Assembly: GCA_947476045.1 (NCBI GenBank)
Contig: CANJNZ010000051.1
Span: 1 to 33,731 of the forward strand
Length of the DNA stretch: 33,731 bases
Source of the DNA: Chthoniobacteraceae bacterium
GTDB taxonomy: Bacteria; Verrucomicrobiota; Verrucomicrobiia; Chthoniobacterales; Chthoniobacteraceae
Reading direction: 5' to 3'
Positions 28,501-33,731 of the stretch are shown here, piece by piece. Under the pieces are notes generated by a model. That model saw nothing but the letters and a program-made list of their open reading frames with translations, searched no databases and was not told the DNA's origin. The stretch's first letter is position 1. Every line of letters begins with the position of its first letter. The translations under genes and the position numbers were made by a program.

Positions 28501-28752
28501 GCCGGCGGGGATCGTTACCAGTTCGTCCTTAAATTCAAAATCTGAGTCAGCCAAAGTGGCCGTTCCATCCCGGGTTATTGCATGCACCGTCACATCCGAA
28601 GCATCCGCAACGTCCAGTTTGATCTTAAAAACGTAATCCGTGAACGAACCTGTCCCGCTGCCCTCGTTCTTGGGATTGTCAACGGGAGTAACAATAGAGA
28701 GCACCGCAGGAGCGATACGGGATTCCAGGGGCTCGATAGTCGGGAACTTCAT
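22597..28752 (-). CDS. Giant Calx-beta repeat / Gly-rich beta-solenoid surface protein
   Basis: A 2051-residue putative surface or matrix protein. The ATG at 28752 gives MKFPTIEPLESRIAPAVL, an LESR/LEPR-type N-terminal motif found on large exported PVC proteins (from memory). Residues to about 1318 hold eleven Calx-beta-like repeats of about 118 residues. Each runs from an E-G-D-x-G-T-type start, through x-D-G-T-A, to a T-I-x-N-D-D end; such domains often bind calcium. The rest is a Gly/Ser-rich region in which GDIxGGSGxxSG-like motifs recur about every 33 residues (eleven copies, DNA about 23190-24170), suggesting a beta-solenoid. No PEP-CTERM, LPXTG or type IX tail is seen; the chain ends KIKLLEV. 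It precedes tRNA-Gly and the export module on the same strand. Adhesion or matrix anchoring is inferred. Confidence 0.88.
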   Translation of the reverse strand: MKFPTIEPLESRIAPAVLSIVTPVDNPKNEGSGTGSFTDYVFKIKLDVADASDVTVHAITRDGTATLADSDFEFKDELVTIPAGQTETTFTVKVKQDTNNEADETFAVELTSPSSNATLGANQVGATILNDDAFLSINDVTIAEGDNGTSTAIFTVSRTPASSLQVTVKVSTMDFSASSAGAAADFVAKTETITFLPNEALKTFAVTINGDLSFESPEEIFKVLLTEASGAVIVDGEGIGKIQDANDPAPTISIGDAQVTEGDSGTKNMEFTVTLSALAGADVFFDVASALATGADAAASGVDFTAINMTHQSIAKGQKTVTISVPILVDTTDELDERFHVNLTNATTTLPEQANPTTLTITDGQSVGTILNDDLMVTIEANTTFAEGNTGTGQFHIPVNLSQVSSHDVLVTFTVAGGTATAGVDFTVPTNLTVTIPAGQTSADIVLGVIGDTLDENDEKLNLTLTGATNAQFATGTVEATITDDDAAPTLTISSPTVTEGQEAVFTVTLSSPSAKPVDVHWVTEVGSASSGDFTETTLEQTLTIPAGQTTGQIRVATTNDPTDELDETFKVNVLATTTNADVGTGISGTATIGTNDLSTFSISDVSEVEGDSGTKIFTFTVSRGGLTTLTSTVNYTTVDGTATVLANDYDAKSDILTFAPAEVSKQIQVTVHGDAINEADETFFVNLSTPVGATISDGSATGTIRNDEASYKLVRVNNGPLTVDEEAAGGAQQFVEFKVVREGQFDVPGVVFFATAADDTVGARQATSGTDFTSVTGSVTFATGQQEAATIIRVPIKQDSLAEGSETFKVKLNNGTNGIISTTGGEAIVTIADNDAASLPRVTVGDARVVEGGAGTTNMVFKIKLVGADGTTPATAGGDITVVYDVAADTASLGSDFSVPTTLSVVFSAGQTEKEITVPVTGDNTDEDDETLLFNITSATFAVPGGSTLPVTILDNQATGTIVNDDLLLTVNGAASEPEGLTDHAHVFTVSIPQVSTHDVTVHYKTADGTAVSTGSFADFTATEGDVTIPVGQTFATFSVQIKGDLYAEQSESFKVLYSDVHGAILSATETVLTLANDDAGPSLTIGDATIVEGDSGRANLVFNVTLAGGTQEEVKVDFSTLDGTAKSSGTLVDFENTKGTLTFAPTPDGRTMQVSVPVLGDTWKEANETFSVKLANARFGTNISGVTLVDDTGTGTIQDNGDTQLGIFVSDVRAVEGATLNFVVETTAPVSGSAVTFKASTRNGTAKAGTDFTALNGQAFSIASGQSSATVAVNVSSDLQFEQSEFLFLDVSNFSAGVSSVTGAGGTISPRGIILNDDIHIVSGREFEYVDVDGDLVNVKVSKGSLSVPITGGGGSGNDVFFTLSGSLGGRFFQRLDFSDNGIEFQGANIIVTSRPQVLVTGEVLGDGKANVGAIDAALPQPGLFQFISGQSLGKVQISGDLGRIIAGSTSRPAGVHVLDVGSLGAGANIPNSPVNGLNPNSSIVLGPIGKMTVQGDVIGSLSVIGDAVGASLAGGSFGRIGTLVVKGVIRGGSAESSGQIAFTGGIGNVTLGGIVGGSGSISGALLPVDGRFITSIGNLTVLGDIVGGSGANSGFVNTGKIGSLTLGKLKQRATDVAIEGNLIGGSGNQSGAVFSNNSIGRVLVNGDIQGGSGSSSARISAVHNLGSTRVTGDVIGGNINTGVTAQDASNSGVIAGALLKGTLIIEGDVRGGSGDGSGAVDISGDTVNSLSVLAKVSSVTVGKSGVAGKGNIIGGSGEDSGHISIAGSVNKLLAYGDIRGGKGGGSGALSVLSDSGKSVLKQAVIKGSLIGGSTDATGTPGGVTSLLRSGFIDAGEITKLTIEGRIEGGVNAGTSLAGSAGIFSAGSIGTLNVFGNGSAAAVKGDKSAPVVISAVKGIRSATFGADVIFAEILAGYSAPSAVGTPRGSLVDAGASIGTIIVSGTFSASSIVAGVDAGGDGKFGTIDDQQTTTAQFQPANQSLISRIASVILGNVAANPNAPTGAVFGIVAEQVDSIKVNGAAVALQAGPHNDEIEIGGTATKIKLLEV

Positions 28753-28783
28753 ATAAAAATTGTTGAGAGAAAAATCGGGCGGC

Positions 28784-28811
28784 AAACTAGCCCCAGTCGC
28801 GCAGGCGTCAA
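28784..28811 (-). promoter_or_regulatory. Weak candidate promoter for the giant surface protein
   Basis: On the minus strand, TTGACG (28806-28811) and TAGTTT (28784-28789) are spaced by 16 bases, 32 bases before the ATG at 28752. The -10 match is poor (3 of 6). The 209-base divergent gap to ribE shows nothing stronger, and no FMN riboswitch signature is seen in it. Confidence 0.22.
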
Positions 28812-28961
28812 GGTGGGGTATGAACTGATTCGCAGCATTGTGACACAGCAGGGCATCTATTGTTCAAACGGACAGACCCGCACCGCCCTTAGTTGATACC
28901 ATTCAGCCTTAGACAAAAAATCTCGCGTGCCTTCACCGCCCTTGCCGCTAGCGTGCACACC

Positions 28962-29555
28962 ATGTTCACCGGCCTAGTCGTCGAAACAGGAGAAATAATA
29001 AGCCTCATACGCAACGGCGAGAGTGCCCGCCTCACCCTGCATGCGCCCGTCTCCGCATCACAATCACAGATCGGCGACAGCATCGCCGTCAACGGTTGCT
29101 GCCTCACCGTCACCTCGCTCAAAGGCGACCGCCTCTCCTTTGATCTCCTTGCGGAAACCCTCCGCATAACGAACATCGGCGACCTTTCTCCCAGTGCCAA
29201 AGTGAACCTCGAACCCGCTCTCGGTGCTGGCGCGAAGATGGGTGGTCATTTCGTGCAAGGCCATGTGGACACCACCGCCGCCATCCTCGAACTCTCGCCT
29301 CACGGGCAGGATCACCGCCTCGAAATCGCCCTACCATCCGAATTCGCACAGCTCGTCGTTTTCAAAGGCAGCATCGCCGTGGATGGCATCAGCCTCACCG
29401 TCGCCGAAGTCCGCGATTCCAGCTTCGTCTGCTGGATCATCCCCCACACCCTCGCAGAGACAAACCTCTCCGCACGCCGCCCCGGCGACCGCGTGAACCT
29501 CGAATTCGATATGCTCGCCAAATACGTCGAGCGCATCATTTCACACCGCAAGTAG
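28962..29555 (+). CDS. ribE: Riboflavin synthase (alpha subunit)
   Basis: Converts two 6,7-dimethyl-8-ribityllumazine molecules to riboflavin. The ATG at 28962 gives the nearly invariant MFTGLV N-terminus; the open frame upstream of it is not conserved. Two tandem lumazine-binding barrels are visible: IGDSIAVNGCCLTV (37-50) in the first and FKGSIAVDGISLTV (134-147) in the second. The linker region GGHFVQGHVD (94-103) is conserved. The length of 197 is a little below the usual 200-215. No other rib gene is adjacent. The intergenic region after the stop is highly structured. Confidence 0.96.
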   Translation: MFTGLVVETGEIISLIRNGESARLTLHAPVSASQSQIGDSIAVNGCCLTVTSLKGDRLSFDLLAETLRITNIGDLSPSAKVNLEPALGAGAKMGGHFVQGHVDTTAAILELSPHGQDHRLEIALPSEFAQLVVFKGSIAVDGISLTVAEVRDSSFVCWIIPHTLAETNLSARRPGDRVNLEFDMLAKYVERIISHRK

Positions 29556-29573
29556 CCAAAAATCAGGGCTGCC

Positions 29574-29618
29574 AAAAAAATCCCGAATTTTTTTCTAACA
29601 TAAACCGGCCTGCCCGGT
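29574..29618 (+). repeat. Two small hairpins after ribE
   Basis: The first is an AT-only hairpin: seven A plus T (29574-29581), loop CCCGA, A plus seven T (29587-29594). The second is ACCGG/CCGGT (29604-29608 with 29614-29618). Together with GTTC/GAAC (29629-29632 with 29639-29642), they lead into the terminator hairpin. Confidence 0.4.
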
Positions 29619-29643
29619 CTTACCCATCGTTCTGGGGGGAACA

Positions 29644-29689
29644 TCGGGGTCGTCGACAGGAGTAATGGGTCGGCGGCCCCGAACTTTTT
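29644..29689 (+). terminator. Intrinsic terminator downstream of ribE
   Basis: The arms at 29644-29657 and 29669-29682 form a 14-bp stem that is perfect apart from two G-U wobbles. The loop has 11 bases and contains AGGAG and ATGG. A T-run (29685-29689) follows after two bases. The structure fits termination of plus-strand transcripts from ribE before the convergent LolA-like gene. Confidence 0.7.
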
Positions 29690-29710
29690 AATACGGGAAA
29701 AGCGGGCTCG

Positions 29711-30403
29711 CTACTTCGTGACATCCTCGATTTCGAGATAGGTCGGCTTCGGGTCCGCACTACGGCCAGCCGCGCTTTCGATGCGCATTTGCTTCAGCAG
29801 CCATAGGCCGTCCCGCTTCATCACACTGCGAACCGTGAACCGCCGCGCCCATTTGTCGCGTGCATCGTAGCTCTCCGCCTTCATCAGCGCGCCATCGTCC
29901 TTGCCGATCCACAGCACGGCGCGCGTGTATTGCGAATCATCCTTTGCCGCAGGGCGCACCTCCACCTTCCAGCATGAATGCGCGACAATCGCATCGTCGC
30001 CGATCACTTTCGCCTCCGGCCAATACAGAAAACGCAGCGCGAGGTCTTCGTAGCTGAGGTCGGTGTCAAAGACCGGCTGGTTGAATTTCGCCGCCGTCAC
30101 GCGCGCCGACTTGCCGCCCTTTGTCTCCTCCAGCGTCGAGCCTTTCTCGCCGAGCCGCAGCGTGAGAGTGTCCCCCGTGTCGGTGAATTCATATCGAATC
30201 GCACCCTTCGCCACCGCGAGTTTGAAAGGATGTTTCACAATGCCCACACGGAGCTGGCCGGTGAGATTCCACTCCTGCCCGGTTTGCGCCATGCGAACCA
30301 CACGGAGAAGTTCGTGCGCGTCGGGTGCTTCATCCGCGTGCGCGGAAAAAAGAAACATCAACATCGCAGCGAGCGGGAGCTTTACAGAAAACAGTCGGCC
30401 CAT
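29711..30403 (-). CDS. Secreted LolA-fold protein (outer membrane lipoprotein-sorting-like)
   Basis: A 230-residue exported protein. The signal peptide ends near FSAHADE (about residue 24). The mature part resembles the LolA-like proteins often annotated as outer membrane lipoprotein-sorting proteins: alternating beta strands, LWIGKDDGALMKAESYDARDK (positions about 164-184), then a strand about the effect of treatment with KRDGLWLLKQMRIES and a C-terminal THR-x-LEIEDV-like end (TYLEIEDVTK). The periplasmic role is unknown; a lipid- or lipoprotein-binding function is inferred from the fold only. Its start is just 26 bases from the divergent PAP2 gene. Confidence 0.7.
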   Translation of the reverse strand: MGRLFSVKLPLAAMLMFLFSAHADEAPDAHELLRVVRMAQTGQEWNLTGQLRVGIVKHPFKLAVAKGAIRYEFTDTGDTLTLRLGEKGSTLEETKGGKSARVTAAKFNQPVFDTDLSYEDLALRFLYWPEAKVIGDDAIVAHSCWKVEVRPAAKDDSQYTRAVLWIGKDDGALMKAESYDARDKWARRFTVRSVMKRDGLWLLKQMRIESAAGRSADPKPTYLEIEDVTK

Positions 30404-30408
30404 AGGCT

Positions 30409-30419
30409 CCGAACTTCGG
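30409..30419. promoter_or_regulatory. Short palindrome in the 26-base divergent gap
   Basis: CCGAA and TTCGG are separated by one C, inside the 26 bases between the LolA-like gene and the PAP2 gene. Its position suits an operator controlling both directions, but it is short and could be chance. Confidence 0.25.
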
Positions 30420-30429
30420 CGAACCTAGG

Positions 30430-31071
30430 ATGGATCAAAAGCTCCTTTTTCTCATCAATCACGAATGGACCTGCCCCGCGCTGGATCGGCTCATGGCCGT
30501 CATGTCCAGCGGGGCACTCTGGGTCGTGCCGCTGGTGCTCCTCGCCATCGCAATCGGCGTGCGTGCCGGGTTTAAAGGGCGCGCATTTCTCGTCGTCACA
30601 CTGATCGCGATTGGACTGAGCGACGCCGCTTTTGGCAACACCATCAAACACGCCGTTGGCCGTCTGCGCCCCCACCAGAGCGAAGTCGGCGTGCGCACGC
30701 TCGACCTCACCAGCCCTGCGTGGCGCGGGCTTTTTCAGCCGCTGAAACAAAAAACCTCACTCGGCACGGGCCTCGATCAGCCGGGCAACTCCTTTCCCTC
30801 CAACCACGCCGCCAACACCACCGCAGCCGCGCTCATCGCAGCACTCCTGTGGCGCCGGCGCGGCTGGCTCGCATTTGTCCCCGTGCTCATCGTCAGCTAC
30901 TCGCGCGTCTATACCGGCGCGCATTGGCCGAGCGATGTCTTCGCGGGAATTTGCGTCGGCCTCGCAGCCGGACTTCTCGCTTTGCTCTTCGCTGAATGGG
31001 TCTGGCGGCGATGGGGCGCACGCATCGCGCCTCGCATTGCTTCGCAAAATCCCACACTCCTTTCCGCATGA
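30430..31071 (+). CDS. PAP2-family phosphatase (membrane)
   Basis: Integral membrane acid phosphatase of the PAP2 superfamily, acting on lipid phosphates such as undecaprenyl pyrophosphate, phosphatidylglycerol phosphate or lipid A. All three motifs are present: K-x6-R-P (Lys73 to Arg80-Pro81), PSNH (123-126, with Asn where Gly is common; His126 is the acid) and S-R-x5-H-x3-D (Ser158-Arg159, His165, Asp169). About five membrane helices are visible over 213 residues. Its stop overlaps the next gene's start (ATGA), which indicates translational coupling with the GT39 enzyme. The substrate cannot be told from sequence. Confidence 0.92.
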   Translation: MDQKLLFLINHEWTCPALDRLMAVMSSGALWVVPLVLLAIAIGVRAGFKGRAFLVVTLIAIGLSDAAFGNTIKHAVGRLRPHQSEVGVRTLDLTSPAWRGLFQPLKQKTSLGTGLDQPGNSFPSNHAANTTAAALIAALLWRRRGWLAFVPVLIVSYSRVYTGAHWPSDVFAGICVGLAAGLLALLFAEWVWRRWGARIAPRIASQNPTLLSA

Positions 31072-32837
31072 GACTCGCCGCTTTCCTCATCGTCCTCACC
31101 GTGCTGCGTCTCGTCATGATTGGCCAGATGGAGCTTTCGCCCGACGAAGCCTACTACCACGAATGGAGCCAGCGCCTCGACTGGTGCTATTTCAGCAAAG
31201 GCCCCGGCGTCGCCCTCGCGATGCGCGCAGGCACGACGCTCTTCGGCCACGGCGAATTCGGCGTGCGCTTCCTCGCCCCGATGCTCGCGCTCGGAACCAG
31301 CCTTCTCGTCTTCTGGCTCGCACGCAGACTCTACGACGAACGCACCGCAATATGGACCGTCGTGCTGCTGAACGTCACCCCGCTCTTCAATGCCGGTGGT
31401 TTGCTGATGACGATCGATCCGCTCTCGATTTTCTTTTGGACCGCCACGCTCTGCACGCTCTGGCGTGCACTGGAAAAAAGCCCCGGGTTCTCGCTGTGGT
31501 GGCCGCTCAGCGGCGTGCTCATCGGCGCGGGCTTTTTGTGCAAATGGACGAACGCCTTTCAACTCCTCGGCGTGCTGCTCCTGCTCGCGATGACCACACG
31601 CTATCGCCGCGAACTCCTGCGCCCCGGCTTTTGGAGTATGCTCGCCGCATTCGCGCCCGCGCTCTGGCCGCCGTGGCATTGGCAGGAGCCGCGCGGCTGG
31701 CCGATCCTCCATCATCTCTCATCGCGCGGCGGACTGGAGACACCGTGGTGGCAGATCAACGTCACCGATTTCGGCAAATTCGTCGCCAGCCATTTCGGCG
31801 TTTATTCCCCGCTCATCTTCGCCGCCATGCTCATCGCATTCTGGGCAGTGTGCAAAGACTCGCTCGCTCGCTGGGCCAAAGCACTCCTGCGTGCGATTCC
31901 CGCATTACCGCGCGGACTGCGCGCACACCCCGTCGTTGTCGCGCTCGTCCTGTTCACATCACTCGCGCTCTATTTTCTCGGCAACGCCTTCGACGTTCCG
32001 CAGCTCCACAAAATCGCCATTGCTGTTCCTGTTCTCGCCGCAGTCATCGGCATCGGAGCCTGCAAAGACGCACCCAACATCCATTGGAAATCCCGCTTCC
32101 TCACTGCATTCGCGCTGCCCGTCGTCCTCACCTATCTGTGGATCTCCCTCCACCACGACAGCGAGGTGAACTGGACCGCACCCGCCTCTGTCACCATCGT
32201 CATTCTCACCGTCGCGCATTGGATGGATCGCGCCCCGCGAGCACTCGTCACCACTGCTCTCGTGCTCGGCGGAGCGATGAGCATCGCCGGCATGAACCCC
32301 GACATCGTCCGCGCTGTCGGCATCCCGTGGCCGCTTACACGCGACCACACCGCACGCCTCCGTGGCTGGGCCGAAACCTCGAAAACCATCGCCGATTTCC
32401 GCCAGCGATACGAACAGCAGTTAGGTCAGCCCGTTTTCCTCATCGCCGAGAACTACGGCCTCGCTGGTTCGCTTTGCTATTACCTTCCGGAAAAACGCAT
32501 CGAGGCACCCGGCCACCCTGCCTGCTACATTGAGGAATCGCCCGTCGCCGCGAACCAATTTCACTTCTGGCCCCGCTACGACGAATACGAAGAACGCACC
32601 GCGCCCATCATCAACGATCAGGAAGACTCGCGCGAATATGGCATCAACAAATTCGCCGGACGCACCGCGCTCTACATCACCACGCGTCCCGAACAAAAAC
32701 CGCCGGGCGTGCTCAAGCGCACCTTCGACAAATGGGAAATCGCCACAGATTTCGAGCTAAAGGAAAACGGCCAGCCCCTGCGCACCATCCGCATTTTCAT
32801 CTGCCACCGCTACAAACCCGGCAAGTTACTGGATTAA
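31068..32837 (+). CDS. Glycosyltransferase family 39 (ArnT-like)
   Basis: Polytopic inner-membrane transferase that takes a sugar from a polyprenyl-phosphate carrier. The ATG at 31068 overlaps the PAP2 stop and gives 589 residues; the longer open frame upstream lies inside the PAP2 gene. The N-terminus has the family signature LSPDEAYYHEWSQRLDW (23-39), with acidic Asp25-Glu26 in the first periplasmic loop, followed by SKGPGVAL. Ten or more hydrophobic segments fill about 1-430. A C-terminal soluble domain (about 440-589) faces the periplasm. The acceptor is unknown: lipid A, another lipid or protein are all possible. Confidence 0.9.
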   Translation: MRLAAFLIVLTVLRLVMIGQMELSPDEAYYHEWSQRLDWCYFSKGPGVALAMRAGTTLFGHGEFGVRFLAPMLALGTSLLVFWLARRLYDERTAIWTVVLLNVTPLFNAGGLLMTIDPLSIFFWTATLCTLWRALEKSPGFSLWWPLSGVLIGAGFLCKWTNAFQLLGVLLLLAMTTRYRRELLRPGFWSMLAAFAPALWPPWHWQEPRGWPILHHLSSRGGLETPWWQINVTDFGKFVASHFGVYSPLIFAAMLIAFWAVCKDSLARWAKALLRAIPALPRGLRAHPVVVALVLFTSLALYFLGNAFDVPQLHKIAIAVPVLAAVIGIGACKDAPNIHWKSRFLTAFALPVVLTYLWISLHHDSEVNWTAPASVTIVILTVAHWMDRAPRALVTTALVLGGAMSIAGMNPDIVRAVGIPWPLTRDHTARLRGWAETSKTIADFRQRYEQQLGQPVFLIAENYGLAGSLCYYLPEKRIEAPGHPACYIEESPVAANQFHFWPRYDEYEERTAPIINDQEDSREYGINKFAGRTALYITTRPEQKPPGVLKRTFDKWEIATDFELKENGQPLRTIRIFICHRYKPGKLLD

Positions 32838-32898
32838 ACACGTTCTCGCTTGCGACACACGCGCTCGCACTCTGAACTGACCCGCGCTTTTCAAATTC

Positions 32899-33588
32899 AT
32901 GCTCTCAGTCGTCATCCCACTATTCAACGAGGAGGAAAATATCGGCCCCTTGCAGGCCGAACTCGCCACCGCGCTCGCCGGTCGCGACTACGAACTCGTG
33001 CTCGTGGACGATTGCTCGACGGACAAAACGCTCGAACACATCCAGCGCGGCCCCGGCGTGCGCGTCATCGAGTTTGAAAAAAACGCCGGCCAGAGCGCTG
33101 CGATGTATCACGGCATCCACGCAGCAAAAGGCGACATCACCATCTTCCTCGACGGCGACCGCCAGAACGACCCCGCCGATATCGTGAAGATGCTCGCCAA
33201 GCTCGACGAAGGCTATGATCTCGTCTGCGGCTGGCGCGTGAACCGCCAGGACAACTGGAGTAAAAAAATCTCCAGCCGCATCGCCAACTTCGTCCGCTCA
33301 CGCTTCACACGCGACGGCGTCCACGACACCGGCTGCTCGCTGAAAGTCCTGCGCACCGAGTGCCGCGACGCCCTCTTCCTATTTCGCGGAATGCACCGCT
33401 TCATCCCCGCGCTCGTGAAAGGACTCGGCTACCGCGTCACCGAAATGCCCACGCACCATCGCCCCCGCGTCGCCGGCGTGAGCAAATACGGCTTTGGCTC
33501 CCGCGCATGGAAAGCCACGTGCGACATGTTCGCCGTCCGCTGGTTCCTCTCGCGGCAGTTGAAAGTGCGCATCCGCAAGCAGGACTGA
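32899..33588 (+). CDS. Glycosyltransferase family 2, DPM1-like
   Basis: Probable polyprenyl-phosphate sugar synthase supplying the neighbouring GT39. It begins LSVVIPLFNEEENI and has VDDCSTDKT (36-44) with the nucleotide-binding aspartates. The metal-binding motif is LDGDRQNDP (84-92; DGD as the DXD equivalent), and HHRPRVAGVSKYG near residues 191-203 is typical of DPM1-like enzymes. The 229-residue length with no membrane helix fits a soluble or peripheral DPM1 form, unlike the two-helix GtrB/ArnC type. It follows the GT39 gene by 61 bases on the same strand. Confidence 0.9.
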   Translation: MLSVVIPLFNEEENIGPLQAELATALAGRDYELVLVDDCSTDKTLEHIQRGPGVRVIEFEKNAGQSAAMYHGIHAAKGDITIFLDGDRQNDPADIVKMLAKLDEGYDLVCGWRVNRQDNWSKKISSRIANFVRSRFTRDGVHDTGCSLKVLRTECRDALFLFRGMHRFIPALVKGLGYRVTEMPTHHRPRVAGVSKYGFGSRAWKATCDMFAVRWFLSRQLKVRIRKQD

Positions 33589-33603
33589 TACCATCTGCTC
33601 AAA

Positions 33604-33731
33604 TTAAACAGACATTCGAGTTTTCCGCATAGCGTTTAGTTGAACCAGCAGCCAGTCGCGACCGATGAGTTGGAGGACGGATTTGGCGTCCTCCCAGTAA
33701 CGTTGCAGGGTGTCCCTCATTCGATGCCGGA
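33604..33731 (-). CDS. Partial or small hypothetical ORF at the right edge
   Basis: The minus-strand frame is open to the window edge and ends at TAA (33604-33606). Visible residues after an internal ATG at 33720 begin MRDTLQRYWEDAKSVLQLIG and continue RDWLLVQLNAMRKTRMSV, 38 in all. It could be the C-terminus of a longer gene or a small gene of its own. The composition is plausible for a helical protein. Not recognised. It converges with the GT2 gene, with 15 bases between the stops. Confidence 0.4.
   Translation of the reverse strand, partial: RHRMRDTLQRYWEDAKSVLQLIGRDWLLVQLNAMRKTRMSV

Noticed and set aside
28753-28961. FMN riboswitch upstream of ribE
   Set aside because: The conserved FMN aptamer segments are not present in the gap.
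30875-32533. A 552-codon plus-strand frame overlapping GT39
   Set aside because: Arg/Pro/Ser-rich out-of-frame shadow of the PAP2 and GT39 genes.

Overview
The window looks like a stretch of core chromosome from a Gram-negative PVC-type bacterium, most probably Verrucomicrobiota. The reasons are high-GC coding, an outer-membrane polysaccharide-export apparatus, a very large surface protein that opens with an IEPLESR-type N-terminal motif (from memory, typical of Verrucomicrobia and related to the planctomycetal LEPR motif), and many start codons without a clear Shine-Dalgarno sequence. No mobile element, prophage, CRISPR array or rRNA gene was found. No taxonomic search was possible, so the phylum is an inference.

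Layout. 1-635: two small minus-strand membrane or secreted ORFs of unknown function. 751-3090: pyruvate kinase and a XerC-type recombinase. 3274-9946: a complete F1Fo ATP synthase operon, atpB-E-F-H-A-G-D-C, with a perfect CRP/FNR-type palindrome upstream and a strong GNRA-capped hairpin between atpE and atpF. 10003-10557: peptide deformylase, converging with a minus-strand group (10554-14824) made of a RodA-family SEDS protein, an OppF-like ABC ATPase, a membrane-anchored N-acetylmuramoyl-L-alanine amidase and a secreted FlgD-Ig-like protein. 15042-16862: a small two-helix membrane protein and 6-phosphogluconate dehydrogenase. 17059-17685: a PgsA-type CDP-alcohol phosphotransferase.

17695-22274 is a compact minus-strand exopolysaccharide module: a secreted Gly/Thr-rich beta-barrel protein, a Wzc-like copolymerase/tyrosine kinase with a tyrosine-rich tail, and a minimal Wza-like export protein. 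Upstream on the same strand are tRNA-Gly(UCC) and a 2051-residue protein with eleven Calx-beta-like repeats followed by a Gly-rich beta-solenoid. Together these look like a polysaccharide secretion and cell-surface or matrix region.

28962-33588: riboflavin synthase followed by a highly structured intergenic region with an intrinsic terminator, a LolA-fold secreted protein, and a PAP2 phosphatase / GT39 / GT2 cassette that probably modifies an envelope lipid with a sugar carried on a polyprenyl phosphate. A minus-strand ORF runs off the right edge. No interval longer than 300 bases lacks a gene.

The points most worth following up are the RodA protein lacking the conserved TM4 Glu/Lys pair, the two regulatory-looking palindromes of the atp operon, the giant Calx-beta/solenoid protein with its export module, and the structured region after ribE.
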